From Xestospongia bergquistia (lineage: Eukaryota; Porifera; Demospongiae; Haplosclerida; Petrosiidae), in NCBI GenBank assembly GCA_963965975.1, contig OZ014421.1:2593001-2657000 (forward strand): 64,000 nt of DNA, written 5' to 3'. Position numbers and translations under genes: made by a program. Under the pieces are notes generated by a model, which was not told the DNA's origin, did no database searches, and saw only the letters and a list, made by a program, of their open reading frames with translations. This document shows positions 11,801-22,338 of this stretch, in pieces; within the stretch, counting starts at the first letter, position 1; the number at the start of each line of letters is the position of its first letter.

Positions 11801-14800
11801 TTCCTTCACACGTGACATCTTCCATTATCTTGCTAATCAGTCAAACTTATCCACCATAATGTAACACCAGATGAAATAAGGGATGAAATATATTTTATGA
11901 TCTTAATAGGTCTTGTATGATTACCTTTCTTTTGGTAATTACTGGTGTAAGGATTCAATCTTCCATTATGAACGAACAGCTACCAAGACTAGTTATAGAA
12001 AATCAAAAACAGAACCAATTTTTACATACATGAATGAAAAAATTTATCGAGACTTTCATGACCGTTAAGGAAGACAAGGTTTTGTTTTCATTCAAATCAT
12101 GTTCATCATTGAAACAGTATATCCCAAAATGCTAACTCATCATGGTTTTAAAATCTGGTTGCGAACAGATGCTATGAGAGGTTATATATGTGAGTTTGAT
12201 GCTTACACTGGCAAAAATATACAAGGTGTAAAAAGATCTTGCTGCTTCAGTTACCTTAAAATTTGTAGATAATCATTTTCATCATGTTCCTATACATGTG
12301 GGACAATAAGATAGGATAGCGGGGCTTTCCTAGAACCTTTAAACAAAGGGTCTCCCTCAAAGAGGAAATATTGTATACACAATGGAAATTTAGTTATAAC
12401 AATATGGCAGGACACCAAACCCTTCTGTTGCACATGAACAAAGCTAATCAAAAGTATCTCTTGATTCCATTCCTTGACACTGGAACAAATACTTTCTATC
12501 TCAGTTTAAAATCACAAATCATTGTTATACTTACCATTACCTTTTTCCAGTTTCAAATCACAAAGATACTCTAAGAATCGTCTTTGTTAGCAAATACTTT
12601 CCTCCTATTACAGATACAATGCCATAAGTGTGCCAGTAAATGAGGTAGTGATCGTTTGTTTCACCCAAACTACATAAATGTTTTTTAACTTTTTTTGTGC
12701 CCATCGAACAAGTAGGCGTGGTTTATTGAAAAAAAATTGGTGTGCGTGAACTATACCTTACAATAAATTTAAATACAATACAATTCAGTACAGTACTAGT
12801 GCATTAATGAACAGAATAGTTAGGGTATATAGTACATTAAACAAAGTAAAGAAATACAATATATATATATTGTAAATTATATGTTTTACATTGTCTATTG
12901 TTTTGTTTATGTTTGTTCAAAACTAATATTTGAAGACCTTTTTAAATTGTTTGTATATAGTGGTGATAGGTAACATAAGAGGCATTGGACTAAATAAAAA
13001 TATAATAAATTATAGTTTTAATAATAGAAGATAAGAAACAAACATAAGCCTATAGTTATTTTCAGAGTGCTTATCATTAACACTGTCAGTTACTTAAGGC
13101 TAGCACTACATTGAATACATCAGATCATATTAGACACTATCCATACACACATGTTGATCAAATTACCTTAAATTTCAGTAGAGATTTATTGTCAATATTA
13201 TTTTGGAGTAAAATTAAATGTTTGAGAATGAAGTTCAAAATAGCAAACAAATATGATGAATTGACAAAGATCTTTATAAAGTTAAAAGTCTGTAATATAA
13301 TAATGTTAATAAAATCTTGAAGGGCTAAGTAGTCATTTGGTCAACAGTTTTTCACTATTTTTTTATACCTTTATTTGAAAATCTACGTAATATTGTGTAC
13401 ATATATGTGGATAGGTGGAAGGTTTGGTAGCAGTACTTTACAAGACTCCAAGCTTATTGAAAATAATGTTATGTCTGATCATAACACAAGTAATTAGTCT
13501 TATATTCTTGTTATTTATCATAATATTATAAAGTATCACAGCATATTTCTTCGTTCAGACAAATAAAGTTTTTCTTCCATAACCAATAAACTTCAGTAAA
13601 TCCTTATTTTAGTTACTTATTTTAATGTAAATTTCTCTTATATAAGTATCTCATAAAATTAGATGCTATGGCATGATGGTTTTTAAGGAAAGTTTATGAA
13701 AAGTAATTACTATATTTATCATCATTAGCAGTGTTTGTTAATAACAATGTCACCAACTAGCATCAATTATTGTTTTATTATGATTATCACAAATATTAAT
13801 CTCCATCTACATGTACTCATGTGCTTGGGAGGAGTCCATGTAGTCTTTTTTACATCTAGGATATAGTTTACTCTCATTTGGAATAACAAACTGGTAATCT
13901 GTAAAAATGACAGCCATTTTTGTTGACAATGGTCAACAAACCTCATTGATATTAGTATAAAAGATTTCATACCTTGCAATAACCTTGGGTTTTATCAAAC
14001 AGCATTATTACTTTGTACTCACTACTTGACCTACTTCACCTTTTCTTGACATGTGACATCCTCCATTATCTTACTAATCAGTCAAATGTCTTTGCCATAA
14101 TGTAACAACAGATGAAATAAGATATAATATATATTATTAGATCTTCATAGGACTTCAATTACTTCTCTGATTTGGTTTAATTTGTGTCTATAGTAATGGT
14201 TATTTTGCTTTGGTACATGTATAAAGTATTGTATGCAGGTAATATCTAGCGGTCATTGAAATCATGTTACTATTAACCATATAACAATGCAATATTATTT
14301 ATGAGAGAATGTCAACTTGATTTCCCAACTTGCAATATTGTTGATAATATATTTAATCAAGTTAATTTTGATATCTCTAATGCTATGTTGAATAGCTCAA
14401 ATGATTTCACTTCATGTTATGCTAAAAAGACAAGCATGTACATTGGTATTTGTACAATGTTTTTCTCTGTAATTAGTCTAATTAATGTCATATTATTCTT
14501 TAGGATGGGAATACTGCATTGATGTTAGCATTTATGAAGGGACACCTGAATGCAGCTGAGTGTTTATTAGAGCAAGGAGCAGATATGAATATTATTAATA
14601 AAGTAAGTTAATGTGTTATGTTTACATTAATCAAATATATAAGTAATTTAATTAATGAGTTATCGTACAACAACATATTCAAATAATTACAAACTTAACA
14701 GATTTTTATGTGAATATACATTTTTGTTTTAAATGGAGAGGAAGCTCATATATAGTTTTAGTAATTGCCATCACAGCTACTGTATGGATTTAAAAAATGT

Positions 14801-17800
14801 ATGAAAATATTTTGGAGGAAATTTATGGAAATTCCAAGATTAGATAATAATTATTCAATAAACAAGACATGTTTAGCAATTTATTTAATCATTTATTAAA
14901 ATATGAATGTTTGTAGTATACTATTATTATATATACTATTATAAATAATAAGCTATGCAAAATTATTAATTAAAGACAAGTAGTATAATTATTATTAAGT
15001 TATTATTGTAGAGTATTATGTTGTCTTTATAAATCAAATTGTACTAGCTAGCTGTCTTTTTTTAGAATGGTGACACAGCTACTACATTAGCTAAAAAGAA
15101 TGCCAGCAACTTTTACCAAAGGCTAATTGATAAAATAAATGGTAAAAATTTACTATATATGATTTCCTTTATTAATGTTATATTTTAGACAAAAGCATTT
15201 TATTACAAGCACTCGATGAAGGGTATGTCATTTTATCAATTATAAAATTGTTGCTGGCTGGTCCTCCTGCTGTTGGCAAGACATCCTTCAAACATCTTCT
15301 CTTTAATTGGGATCCACCTCGTCATCATAACAGCACAGCTATTGCTGATCGACCGATTAGAGCTGCTGAAAGAGTAGCTAAACTTGATGGTGCTAAAAGC
15401 TGGGAAATGGTTAATACAAAAAAGCTTATGGAAATGTTAGCAGAAGATATTCGTATCCAAGCAAGTTTGAATACTACAGTAATTCCTGCACTTGAATCCA
15501 ATGCAGGCAAGAATATTGAAAGGTCATCGATAATCACAGATGACAAGAGTGTAAGAGAAGTTTCCTCTATTCAAGCAACACAGTCTGATATTCGTCGTCA
15601 GTCCAGAAAACACAAATCATCATTAAAAATTACTGAAAGTTCTGTATTGTCTGATATACACAGCAAGAATGCACAGACCACATATTCTTCTGAAACCAAT
15701 GAAGACCTAATAGTGAAAGATGCGATGGCATTGCAGAACCAACAGCTGCCATCATCTACTAAACATGACAGTGTTGTTGTGACAGATGATAGTTCTTATA
15801 TACAAGAATTACTTCCATCTGAATCTTTCAATGTAGGTAATGATGTTTCTTTTGACACAGCTACTAAGAAAGAAAGTATTCTAGAACTCTCTAAAGATAT
15901 TTTGGGTGCAATGAGAGGTACAGCATCTCAACAACTCTCAGAATCAACCTGGATATATGTGCTTGATAGTGGTGGTCAACCACAATTTGCTGATGTCTCA
16001 AGGGCTTTTGTACGTGGCAATACAGTCATTGTGATTGTGCACAAGTTGACAGATAAACTGTCAAGTAAGCCAATCTTCCAATATTCAATTGATGGTAAGC
16101 CACTAACCCAACCTAAGGAACTTAGGATGACCAATCTTCAACTCATTACTACATACGTCCGTTCCATCTCATCAGCTAAGCTTGCAGCCATTGATGGAGA
16201 AGATAACGAGTCATTGCCTACTTTTATTATTGTTGGTACCTATGAAGACAAAATGAAAGGTTTGGGATGGCTATTTTATGAATCACTAAAGAAAAAGAAT
16301 GCCAAGCTTCTATCAGCTCTACAACAATACAAAGATCAGCTGATATTCTATAATGAAGCTGAGCAAGAGCTTATCTTTCCTGTCGACAACATGTGCTTAA
16401 AGAATCGAGAAGAGTTGTCATCACGTATTAGAACATATGTTACAGGTCATAAGAAAGCAGTCATTAGGAAGAAAGTCCCTATCCGTTGGTATGTCTTGGA
16501 GTCAAATATCAAAAATGAAGGAGCCACAGAAGCCCATGGTATTGTATCAAGAACTCAATATGAAGACATAGGACAGACATTAGGAATGAACAAGGCTCAA
16601 TTATTTACTGCTGTCTCCTTTTTCAAATCACTCTCCGTCTTTCTCCATTTCAAAACATATTCACAACTTATCTTCACGAATCCTCAGTACTTTCTAGATG
16701 CCCTCTCTTCTATCGTTCGTCTATCATTTGTTGACTTTCCTGAAAAATTGTTAGGAAAAGGAAAGATTATGTCTCCTGATGCTCATCGTAGGCTACGACA
16801 AGAAGGCTTGTTTACTGAAGATTTGTTAGACCTCATTTCTATTCAATTTGCTCCAGGTCTCTTTGAAAAGGCTGATCTATTACATCTACTGAATGATTTA
16901 TGTATTATAGCAAAAGTACAACGAGATGATAAGATATATTACTTCATTCCTAGTGCTTTGCCATCTAAGGAGTTGACCTACCAAAACAAGAGAAATTTTG
17001 CTTGTACATGTGAGCCTTTGGCCTTAACATTTCAGTGTGAAGTAGTACCTCAGGTGAATGATTTTATTTTATTAGTGAATTCATATTGATATATTCATTT
17101 TAGGGTTTATTTCCTGCTACTGTAGTTGCATTACTCAATAGAAAAGACCCTCCACTATTTTCTCTTGAATGTTTGACTCCACAGTTTCCCTGTCAGCTTC
17201 GTTTTGCTGTTAAGTTACATTCAAAGGAACCCCGTGGTTCATTACTTCTGGTTGATACAATGCTGTGGATGGAGATCTATTGGACTGGTGATCATGAAGA
17301 GTGCTCAGGTTTGAGATCTGTTTTAACTACAGCCATTGCCTCTTGTGCTGAACCACTAGTGTATTCTGAATTAGCTTTAAAATGTAATTTTGCTTTTCTC
17401 TGTCATCAAAAACATCATATCCAGCAAGATATGCCTCCTTTTCATCTGGCTGCTGTTACAATTTCAAAGAAGAATATAGCTAAAGTATCCTGTACAATAC
17501 AAGATTTGCCACCAGTTGAGCTAAGTGACAGATGTAAAGTCTGGATGGAAGGAGTAGGTTAGTCATTATTTTGTAATTTTGAAATAGTTAACAAAGTGTC
17601 TTTGTTGATAGACTATGAGACAATAAACAGAGGTAATTCAGGTTCTGGTACTCAGGGACAGAAATCAACATTAGGTAAGATTGTGTTGACCTTGCATTTC
17701 CAGTTGGTGATGTACAAGCTAATGATCTTACATGTTATTTTACTACTTATATTTCTTTGTAGATGCTTGTGGTGCTTCTTTTTTAAATGAATGTGAAAAT

Positions 17801-18980
17801 ACAGCTGAAATGTCAATAACAATTGGTAAGATATAAAATCTCCCTAGTTTATATTTGTGATTATTATGAACTCTAGCAATAGTGTACATAATTATTGCTA
17901 TATAATATCTGCATTAAAGTGATTTATTGTCTAATTATCAACAATTTATTTTGAATAGACAAAGAGCACACGAACAAAAATCATTCAGCTGATAGTCAAC
18001 AAATAGTTGCTTTAGGTATGTGTAGTATCAAAACTGGAAACTATAATGTACAATAAAGTAACATATCCTTTTTGTTATATGATTCATCTGTAACTGCAGT
18101 TATTTCATTATACTTTCATTATAGATAATACTGATAGTGGTCTACTTGTTCAACATGAGAAAGAAGTTTGTGCTCCTGTTAATATTGGTAAGACTATATA
18201 TCTGCAACAAAAGCAAGTACTTCTCCCTGCATGTCTGTCTTCATTAACTTATTTATTATTATTTATTATGAATGCTTGCCAATGATTTAAATAATATATA
18301 TTAATCTATTGCTCTATGAACTTTAAAGTTTTGAGAAACCATAGAATTTATAACATTTAATACAATTTTTAAACATAAATCTTTCATTTTTACAAAAAGG
18401 CTGTATTGCAAATTATGTCAGTATATCATTTTTACTGTTAACATTACTACTAATTACAGACACTACTGGTGCTACTTCACAAGTTGTAGCTGAAAATATA
18501 GATCTAGAAAGTAATGTGAAGGGTCCTGGTAAGATTATAGACATTCAATTAAAATTATTTGCACAATCCCCTTTTCATCTCTACTCTCTGGATAAAGTTA
18601 ATTCTTAAATCTATTTCTCATTCTATTTATTATGTTTTGTCAATTTAATGTATAAATAAGTGATGTGATTTGTGTCATTCCACATCTTATATATTACTGT
18701 AGAGAGTAAACCAGAGAAACGGGACCTGATGTGTCTACTTAATCCAGTAGCATATAACTGGAGACAGCTAGGGGAGGCTCTTGGGATCAAGTATGGAGAT
18801 TTAGAGTCTATTTTAAATAATAGATTTCGAGATCCTGATAGACTGTCTGAGGTTCTTCAATTGTGGTTTGACAAACGTCCATCTCAGGTGACATGGGAAA
18901 CTATAATAACAGCTGTAGAGTTACCTCCTATTAATAATCCCTCAGTGGCTGAAAATATACGAAAATTTTTAAAAATTTAG
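6805..18980 (+). CDS. Gene 1: ankyrin - ROC-like GTPase - COR-like - death-domain protein (5' partial, spliced)
   Basis: Exons in order are 6805-6903, 10156-10254, 14504-14602, 15066-15141, 15189-17053, 17104-17557, 17612-17674, 17763-17825, 17959-18015, 18125-18187, 18460-18528 and 18703-18980 (TAG stop). All junctions are GT...AG and phases agree throughout: 0 between ankyrin exons, 1 then 0 around the GTPase exon, then 1 to the end. Ankyrin repeats, a GTPase of ROC type, a COR-like region and a C-terminal death domain resemble the DAPK/ROCO architecture without a visible kinase. The inferred role is an intracellular sensor or signalling scaffold that binds ligand or partner through ankyrin repeats, switches by GTP and signals by death-domain contacts. 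Upstream ankyrin exons and the start are expected before the window, because gene 2 has four more exons at its 5' end. The gypsy elements at 1-5025 would then sit in an intron. Confidence 0.85.
10156..10254 (+). CDS. Gene 1 ankyrin exon (33 codons, phase 0)
   Basis: This exon is flanked by TACTACAG and GTATGA. It reads DGWTALHYAASNNHREI to GADITAVDK, nearly identical to the exon at 6805 but with the canonical DG at the repeat start. The flanking intron is the duplicated unit B. Confidence 0.9.
12080..12480 (+). pseudogene. piggyBac transposase relic in unit B
   Basis: Broken reading frames contain phrases typical of piggyBac transposases. GFKIWLRTDAMRGYICEF and AYTGKN (the K-W-G-F-K-x-W region) are followed by a histidine-rich HHVPIHV segment and by NLVI-x-W-x-D-T-K-like sequence near 12390. 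Frames shift several times. A parallel relic with the same order lies at 59800-60200. The segment sits in an intron of gene 1. Confidence 0.7.
12641..14503 (+). other. Gene 1 intron remainder with partial unit copies
   Basis: 12960-13140 and 13770-14160 repeat parts of units A and B (compare 8900-9040 and 7930-8260). 12650-12950 is unrelated AT-rich sequence with a short AT run near 12860. No exon was recognised before 14504. Confidence 0.65.
14504..14602 (+). CDS. Gene 1 ankyrin exon (33 codons, phase 0)
   Basis: This exon is flanked by TTCTTTAG and GTAAGT. It reads DGNTALMLAFMKGHLNAAE to EQGADMNIINK. It is a different repeat type from the two upstream exons and matches the gene 2 exon at 62642 (DGNTPLMLACKEG...), so the repeat order is conserved between the paralogues. 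Confidence 0.9.
14603..15065 (+). other. Gene 1 intron, AT-rich
   Basis: This is an AT-rich intron of 463 nt between two ankyrin exons. No further coding or repeat structure is seen. Confidence 0.7.
15066..15141 (+). CDS. Gene 1 last, truncated ankyrin-like exon
   Basis: This 76-nt exon opens NGDTATTLAKKNASNF, a half ankyrin repeat capping the array, and continues YQRLIDKIN. It ends in phase 1. The next intron (15142-15188) is only 47 nt, and the split codon rejoins as Asp. Confidence 0.8.
15189..17053 (+). CDS. Gene 1 GTPase (ROC-like) and COR-like exon
   Basis: The frame runs from the split Asp codon without a break to 17053. The phosphate-binding loop AGPPAVGKTSF lies at about 15257-15289. 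The switch II motif DSGGQPQF lies near 15965 and the base-binding motif VGTYEDK near 16232. A Ser/Thr-rich low-complexity stretch of roughly 170-190 residues separates the P-loop from DSGGQ, far longer than in a Ras-like fold, so the G2 region is greatly expanded. After the G domain, IRWYVLESN, LGMNKAQLFTAVSFF, LSVFLHF and IFTNPQYFLDAL resemble the COR region of ROCO proteins (helical, with a winged-helix part). The TTG codon at 15248 is not a start: the frame is open upstream and joins the ankyrin exons. A NACHT or other P-loop NTPase is less likely because of DxGGQ. Confidence 0.85.
17104..17557 (+). CDS. Gene 1 C-terminal domain exon
   Basis: This exon is joined to the GTPase exon in phase 0 across a 50-nt intron. 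It encodes about 151 residues including GLFPATVVALLNR, LLLVDTMLWMEIYW, IASCAEPLVY and FHLAAV. The pattern of beta strands with scattered cysteines resembles the segment that follows COR in animal ROCO-type and death-domain proteins. I cannot assign a named fold. It ends ...WMEGV in phase 1. A broken copy is at 21172-21601, which confirms it as a unit. Confidence 0.8.
17612..18528 (+). CDS. Gene 1 linker: five very short phase-1 exons
   Basis: The exons are 17612-17674 (63 nt), 17763-17825 (63), 17959-18015 (57), 18125-18187 (63) and 18460-18528 (69). Each starts in phase 1 with a codon completed to Asp and ends in phase 1 with a Gly codon, so any subset can be skipped without shifting the frame. 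Encoded peptides are polar, for example NRGNSGSGTQGQ and NTDSGLLVQHEKEV. They form a flexible, probably disordered spacer between the C-terminal domain and the death domain. Two of them have decayed copies at about 21702 and 21870. Confidence 0.75.
18703..18980 (+). CDS. Gene 1 death-domain exon and stop
   Basis: The 3' splice site ATTACTGTAG leads into ESKPEKRDLMCLL, then a death-domain fold: YNWRQLGEALGI, LESILNN, LSEVLQLWFDKRP and VTWETIITAVEL, ending ...IRKFLKI and TAG. The W-x2-LG-x-ALG and LxxW...TW spacing is diagnostic of the family, which forms homotypic signalling contacts. The exon stays open to its natural stop. Confidence 0.88.
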
Positions 18981-19339
18981 TTTCTCATTATTGATTACAG
19001 TTTTGTGCAAGACTTCTGATAAGTAATAATGAAATTATTTTGTATCTTTTTTCTTCTTTAAACAAAAACTCATAGAGTATTTTCTTATTTATGCTATTGT
19101 GTGTTGTTTTTCTTGTGAAACACTATTCTTACATACCGTTTTTTCACATGTATATCACTTTCCTAACTGGAAGCCACTTTTTAAATTTTAAAAATTGAAT
19201 AAGTCATCCAATATACAGAGACAGTCATCAAGTCACAACCTAATTATTACTTTAAGTATATTCATAGCAACCACACCTTACAATTAAAAGGGTGTGCTAT
19301 GAATAATAAATTCAATGATTATTTATTAGTTCGTGCATC
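18981..19339. other. Gene 1 3' flank
   Basis: AT-rich sequence after the stop codon. I see no gene in it. A possible AATAAA signal is at about 19303, at the edge of the next relic. Confidence 0.5.
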
Positions 19340-19530
19340 CCTATTTCTTCACTCTGGATCCGCCGGTGACATCAATTCCTATAGGCCTTACAGATTTACA
19401 GCATATCGACAATTGACAAGATGGTGTTGGATTTGGCTGGGAAAAGAGGTACAAGTTTTTTGGAGGATGTGGTTCCTGTCCTTGCAGGAGTGCTTACTCT
19501 TTATAACAATACAACTCTACTAGAAGCCAA
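19340..19530 (+). pseudogene. possible P2X7-type zinc-domain-like relic
   Basis: One frame contains YRPYRFTAYRQLTRW then W-x-LGK, which resembles the AYRQF...W..LGK signature of the cysteine-rich intracellular (P2X7 ballast-like) domain found in many early-animal proteins. Sequence after LGK no longer fits the family, so it is a fragment or a chance match. No start, splice sites or companion domain are evident. Confidence 0.35.
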
Positions 19531-19689
19531 TATCAAACACTGCATACTTCAACATTTGATTTCATTATTTTTGGCTTTATAATGGCGAGCACATCTATGT
19601 CTATAACAAGTCAATACAGTGGATGTCAGCTAAAGAACAGAGAAAACCAAAGAACACACTTAATACATCAATACATTAAGGTAGTGTTT

Positions 19690-20108
19690 GTATGGCGTTT
19701 ATATTTGACTAACAGAATATATCTTATAGATTTGTAGGACAACTTTTCCTGCATAATACTAGTAGAAAGAGGTTGGATACTATTAGGAAGAGCTACCTCA
19801 ATTATGGATTAAAGAATTCATGATAATGCTAATTGGCTTCCTAAACACACATGCAAAAACTTGACGAAAGAAATGAGAAAAAAGACTCATCACGTGCAAG
19901 GTTTACAAGAGAAATTGGTTCTCCAGTTGAAAAGCAAATACCACCAAATGCAAAACCATGGATGTTAACAAGTACAAACAGTACAGACAATACAGACAAT
20001 ACAGAGAGTGGAAATGTAAATCCAAGCGAAGATGAATTTGAAGCTAATCCTTACGATGATCCTGATGAAAATGAATTTATAGGAATTGTAGCAAATCCTG
20101 AAGATTAG
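19690..20108 (+). pseudogene. transposon-derived relic, copy 1, with acidic-tailed open frame
   Basis: 19730-19850 reads SRKRLDTIRKSYLNYGL and, after a one-base shift, RIHDNANWLPKHT. The same string of motifs appears at 28470-28560 (IHGTVNRLPHNT). It matches a transposon-like protein pattern (S-x-x-RL...IRKSYL...HGN..R.P) that I recall from early-branching animals but cannot name. Downstream 19851-20105 is open for 85 codons (MQKLDERNEKK...), with a Ser/Thr/Asn-rich middle and an acidic end (SEDEFEANPYDDPDENEF). It may be the tail of the same product or chance. Confidence 0.45.
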
Positions 20109-20110
20109 GA

Positions 20111-20660
20111 TTCTGATTCTGTTCTTAATTGCTATATTTGACTGTTAAATATGTAGTACATTATGTGAACTATGATTATTGTAAATTCAAGTTATGTATA
20201 ATCATTCAGTCATTATTCATAGTCATAATTATAAGAAATAGTACAACTCTGTTATAAGAATGGAATAAGATTGTTATCAGTGTACCTTATTGCAGAGTTA
20301 TAGAGGTACTTATAACATGGTAGCTTATAATGTATATATAAGCTGTTTATAAGCGCTTCCTATAATTGTGTAATAAAGAAGCTTATCTATAACTTATTTT
20401 TTAAGTATAAGCTAGAGATTGCTAAGTAATAAGACTGCTTATATTAATGTATTTACAGAGTGTATTGTGCTGTTAATTTATGTCCTCTAACTGTTTGTTA
20501 TAGGATCACGAATGAGATGGATTACTACTTGTAACAATCATAGAATACAGCAGGAGCCTCGGTTTGATAAAAAAGGTTAGAAAGTTGTTTCAACATTTAC
20601 AAGAATTAGCTACTAGTTACAATATATAATGATATTCATGTAGTTGATCCTTATTATTGA

Positions 20661-20723
<63 letters not shown>

Positions 20724-21171
20724 GATCACGCCCCAATTGATGTTATTGCAGTAGATTATAAGCCATGTAATTGTATGTGTACTATAGTGATCTGATAAGT
20801 ATTTTTAATTATGCAAATGTCTAACTAAATGAATTAATACTAACATGTTTATTCCCAAAAAGTCTATGTATCAAAATGTCACCAAAAGCTAGCTTCGTGC
20901 ATTTATTTTTGAACTAATAAATTTTAGACTTGGCTAGCTAAACATGGTTTCTTAGACAACTGAATACATCATTTATATTAGTGTATTCCAATGTTATAAG
21001 AAAGCCAGGATCATGCTAGATTAGGCTCTGGCAATGTCATATTAGATGTAGTTAATATTAGCAAAATTCTACAGTCTTTCAATGAAACTTGGAATATAAT
21101 ATACAATAGTATAGCCACCACAAATGCAATCAAGACTAATAAGTTCTTTCTTATCCTTTCTAGTATTTCAG
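20111..21171. other. spacer with (CT)n microsatellite and an exon-like patch
   Basis: Mostly AT-rich and unassigned. 20504-20575 is bounded by TTATAG and GTTAG with one open frame (SRMRWITTCNNHRIQQEPRF), but nothing joins it. The microsatellite is listed separately. Confidence 0.5.
20662..20718. repeat. (CT)n microsatellite
   Basis: This is an uninterrupted CT run of about 28 units. Confidence 0.97.
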
Positions 21172-22338
21172 AATTCAGTAACCAATTACTATAGAAAAGA
21201 GACTCCCTTCTTTAAATTGGAATGTCTTAATGCACAGTTTCCATGTCAGCTATGATTTGTTGTCAAATTAGAATTGAAGAAACCTCCTGGCTCACTACTT
21301 TTAGTTGATACAATGTTATGGATGGAAGTCTATTGGACTGGCAGAAATTCTATGTTACGATCATTTGTTATGGCTGCCATTGCCTCATGTGCTGAGCCTT
21401 TTGTGTATCATCCATCATCCTTAAAATGCCATCCAGCAATTTTACGCAATCAATAACATGAACATCAACAAGACATGGCTTCTATACACCTGGCTCTAGT
21501 TGATGTTAGTAGTGACAATATCGCAGTAGCATCATGTACTGTAAAAGATTTGGAACCAGTTGAATTAACAAAGAGATAATAATGTTGGATTGAGGGATTA
21601 TGTAAGCCAATTATTTTCATTTTTAATTCATTCAATGCATTAACAAAAGAATTTATTACTAATATATTATCCTGCATAATTAATATCATTTTATGAATAG
21701 ACAAAGAGCAAGTAAATGAGGATCTTTTAGCTACTAGCCAAATACTAGTCAATTTAAGTATTATCAAGTAATGTACTTATAACCAGTAATCCACATGTAC
21801 TAATTTATCTTACTTGGCATTTTTGCAAATGTATTTGATTTAACTTCATTGCTTTACTTTTCATTATAGATGTTACTGACAGTGGTGTACTTGTTCAGCT
21901 TGTATTCCTGTTAATACTGATAAGGCTATGTATCTACATAAGGAGTGGATACAATGAACATGTCTCTGTATGTCTATCTTTGTGAACTTATTCACTCTCC
22001 AATGTATTCATGATATGTATATTTGTGACAATAGAAAAAAAACTATAATAAATATTAAACTTTTTTATTATTTTGTGATAGTGTTCAAACAAGACCTCAT
22101 GCATCTATTAATTTTAATTAATTTAGTAGCTTATAACTGAAGACAGCTTAGAGAGGCAGTTGGAATCAGATATACATATCTAGAGTCCATTTTAAACAAT
22201 ATATGTTAAGACACAGATAGTTTCTAAGGTGTTCTTCAATTGTGGTTTGTTGAATAGCCTTCTCAGGTTACCTGGACAACTATAATAACAGCTGTGGAGA
22301 TACCTCCTGTTAATATCTTTCTGAATAACTTTTAGAGT
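21172..22338 (+). pseudogene. broken copy of the gene 1 3' end (C-terminal domain, linker exons, death domain)
   Basis: 21172-21601 parallels the exon at 17104-17557: KPPGSLLLVDTMLWMEVYW, IASCAEPFVYHPSSLKCH, IHLALVDV and KDLEPVEL. It has in-frame stops replacing Arg in the QLRF motif and after RNQ. 21702-21757 (DKEQVNEDLL...) and 21870-21930 (DVTDSGVLVQ) are relics of two linker exons with their AG sites. 22081-22338 is a death-domain relic (ESILNN, WTTIITAVEIPP) with several stops. No GTPase or ankyrin part precedes it, so only the 3' part was duplicated or survived. Gene and copy keep the same orientation and exon order. Confidence 0.85.

Larger units (their letters stand above)
8839..12640 (+). 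repeat. segmental duplication unit B, carrying one ankyrin exon
   Basis: This is a near-copy of unit A, with the ankyrin exon at 10156-10254. It has two extra segments: about 280 bp of relatively GC-richer sequence at roughly 11415-11695, and a piggyBac transposase relic at about 12080-12480. The colinear intron sequence shows that whole exon-plus-intron blocks were duplicated in tandem, which extended the ankyrin array. Confidence 0.87.

Noticed and set aside
15248..15250. TTG at 15248 as the start of the GTPase protein
   Set aside because: The frame is open upstream to the acceptor at 15189 and joins the ankyrin exons in phase. TTG starts are not expected in animal nuclear genes.
15325..15546. 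73-codon minus-strand open frame in the GTPase exon
   Set aside because: It is the antisense shadow of a strongly supported coding exon and has no motif of its own.
20504..20575. Exon-like patch between AG and GT
   Set aside because: No neighbouring exon or known domain connects to it. Such chance patches are common at this length.
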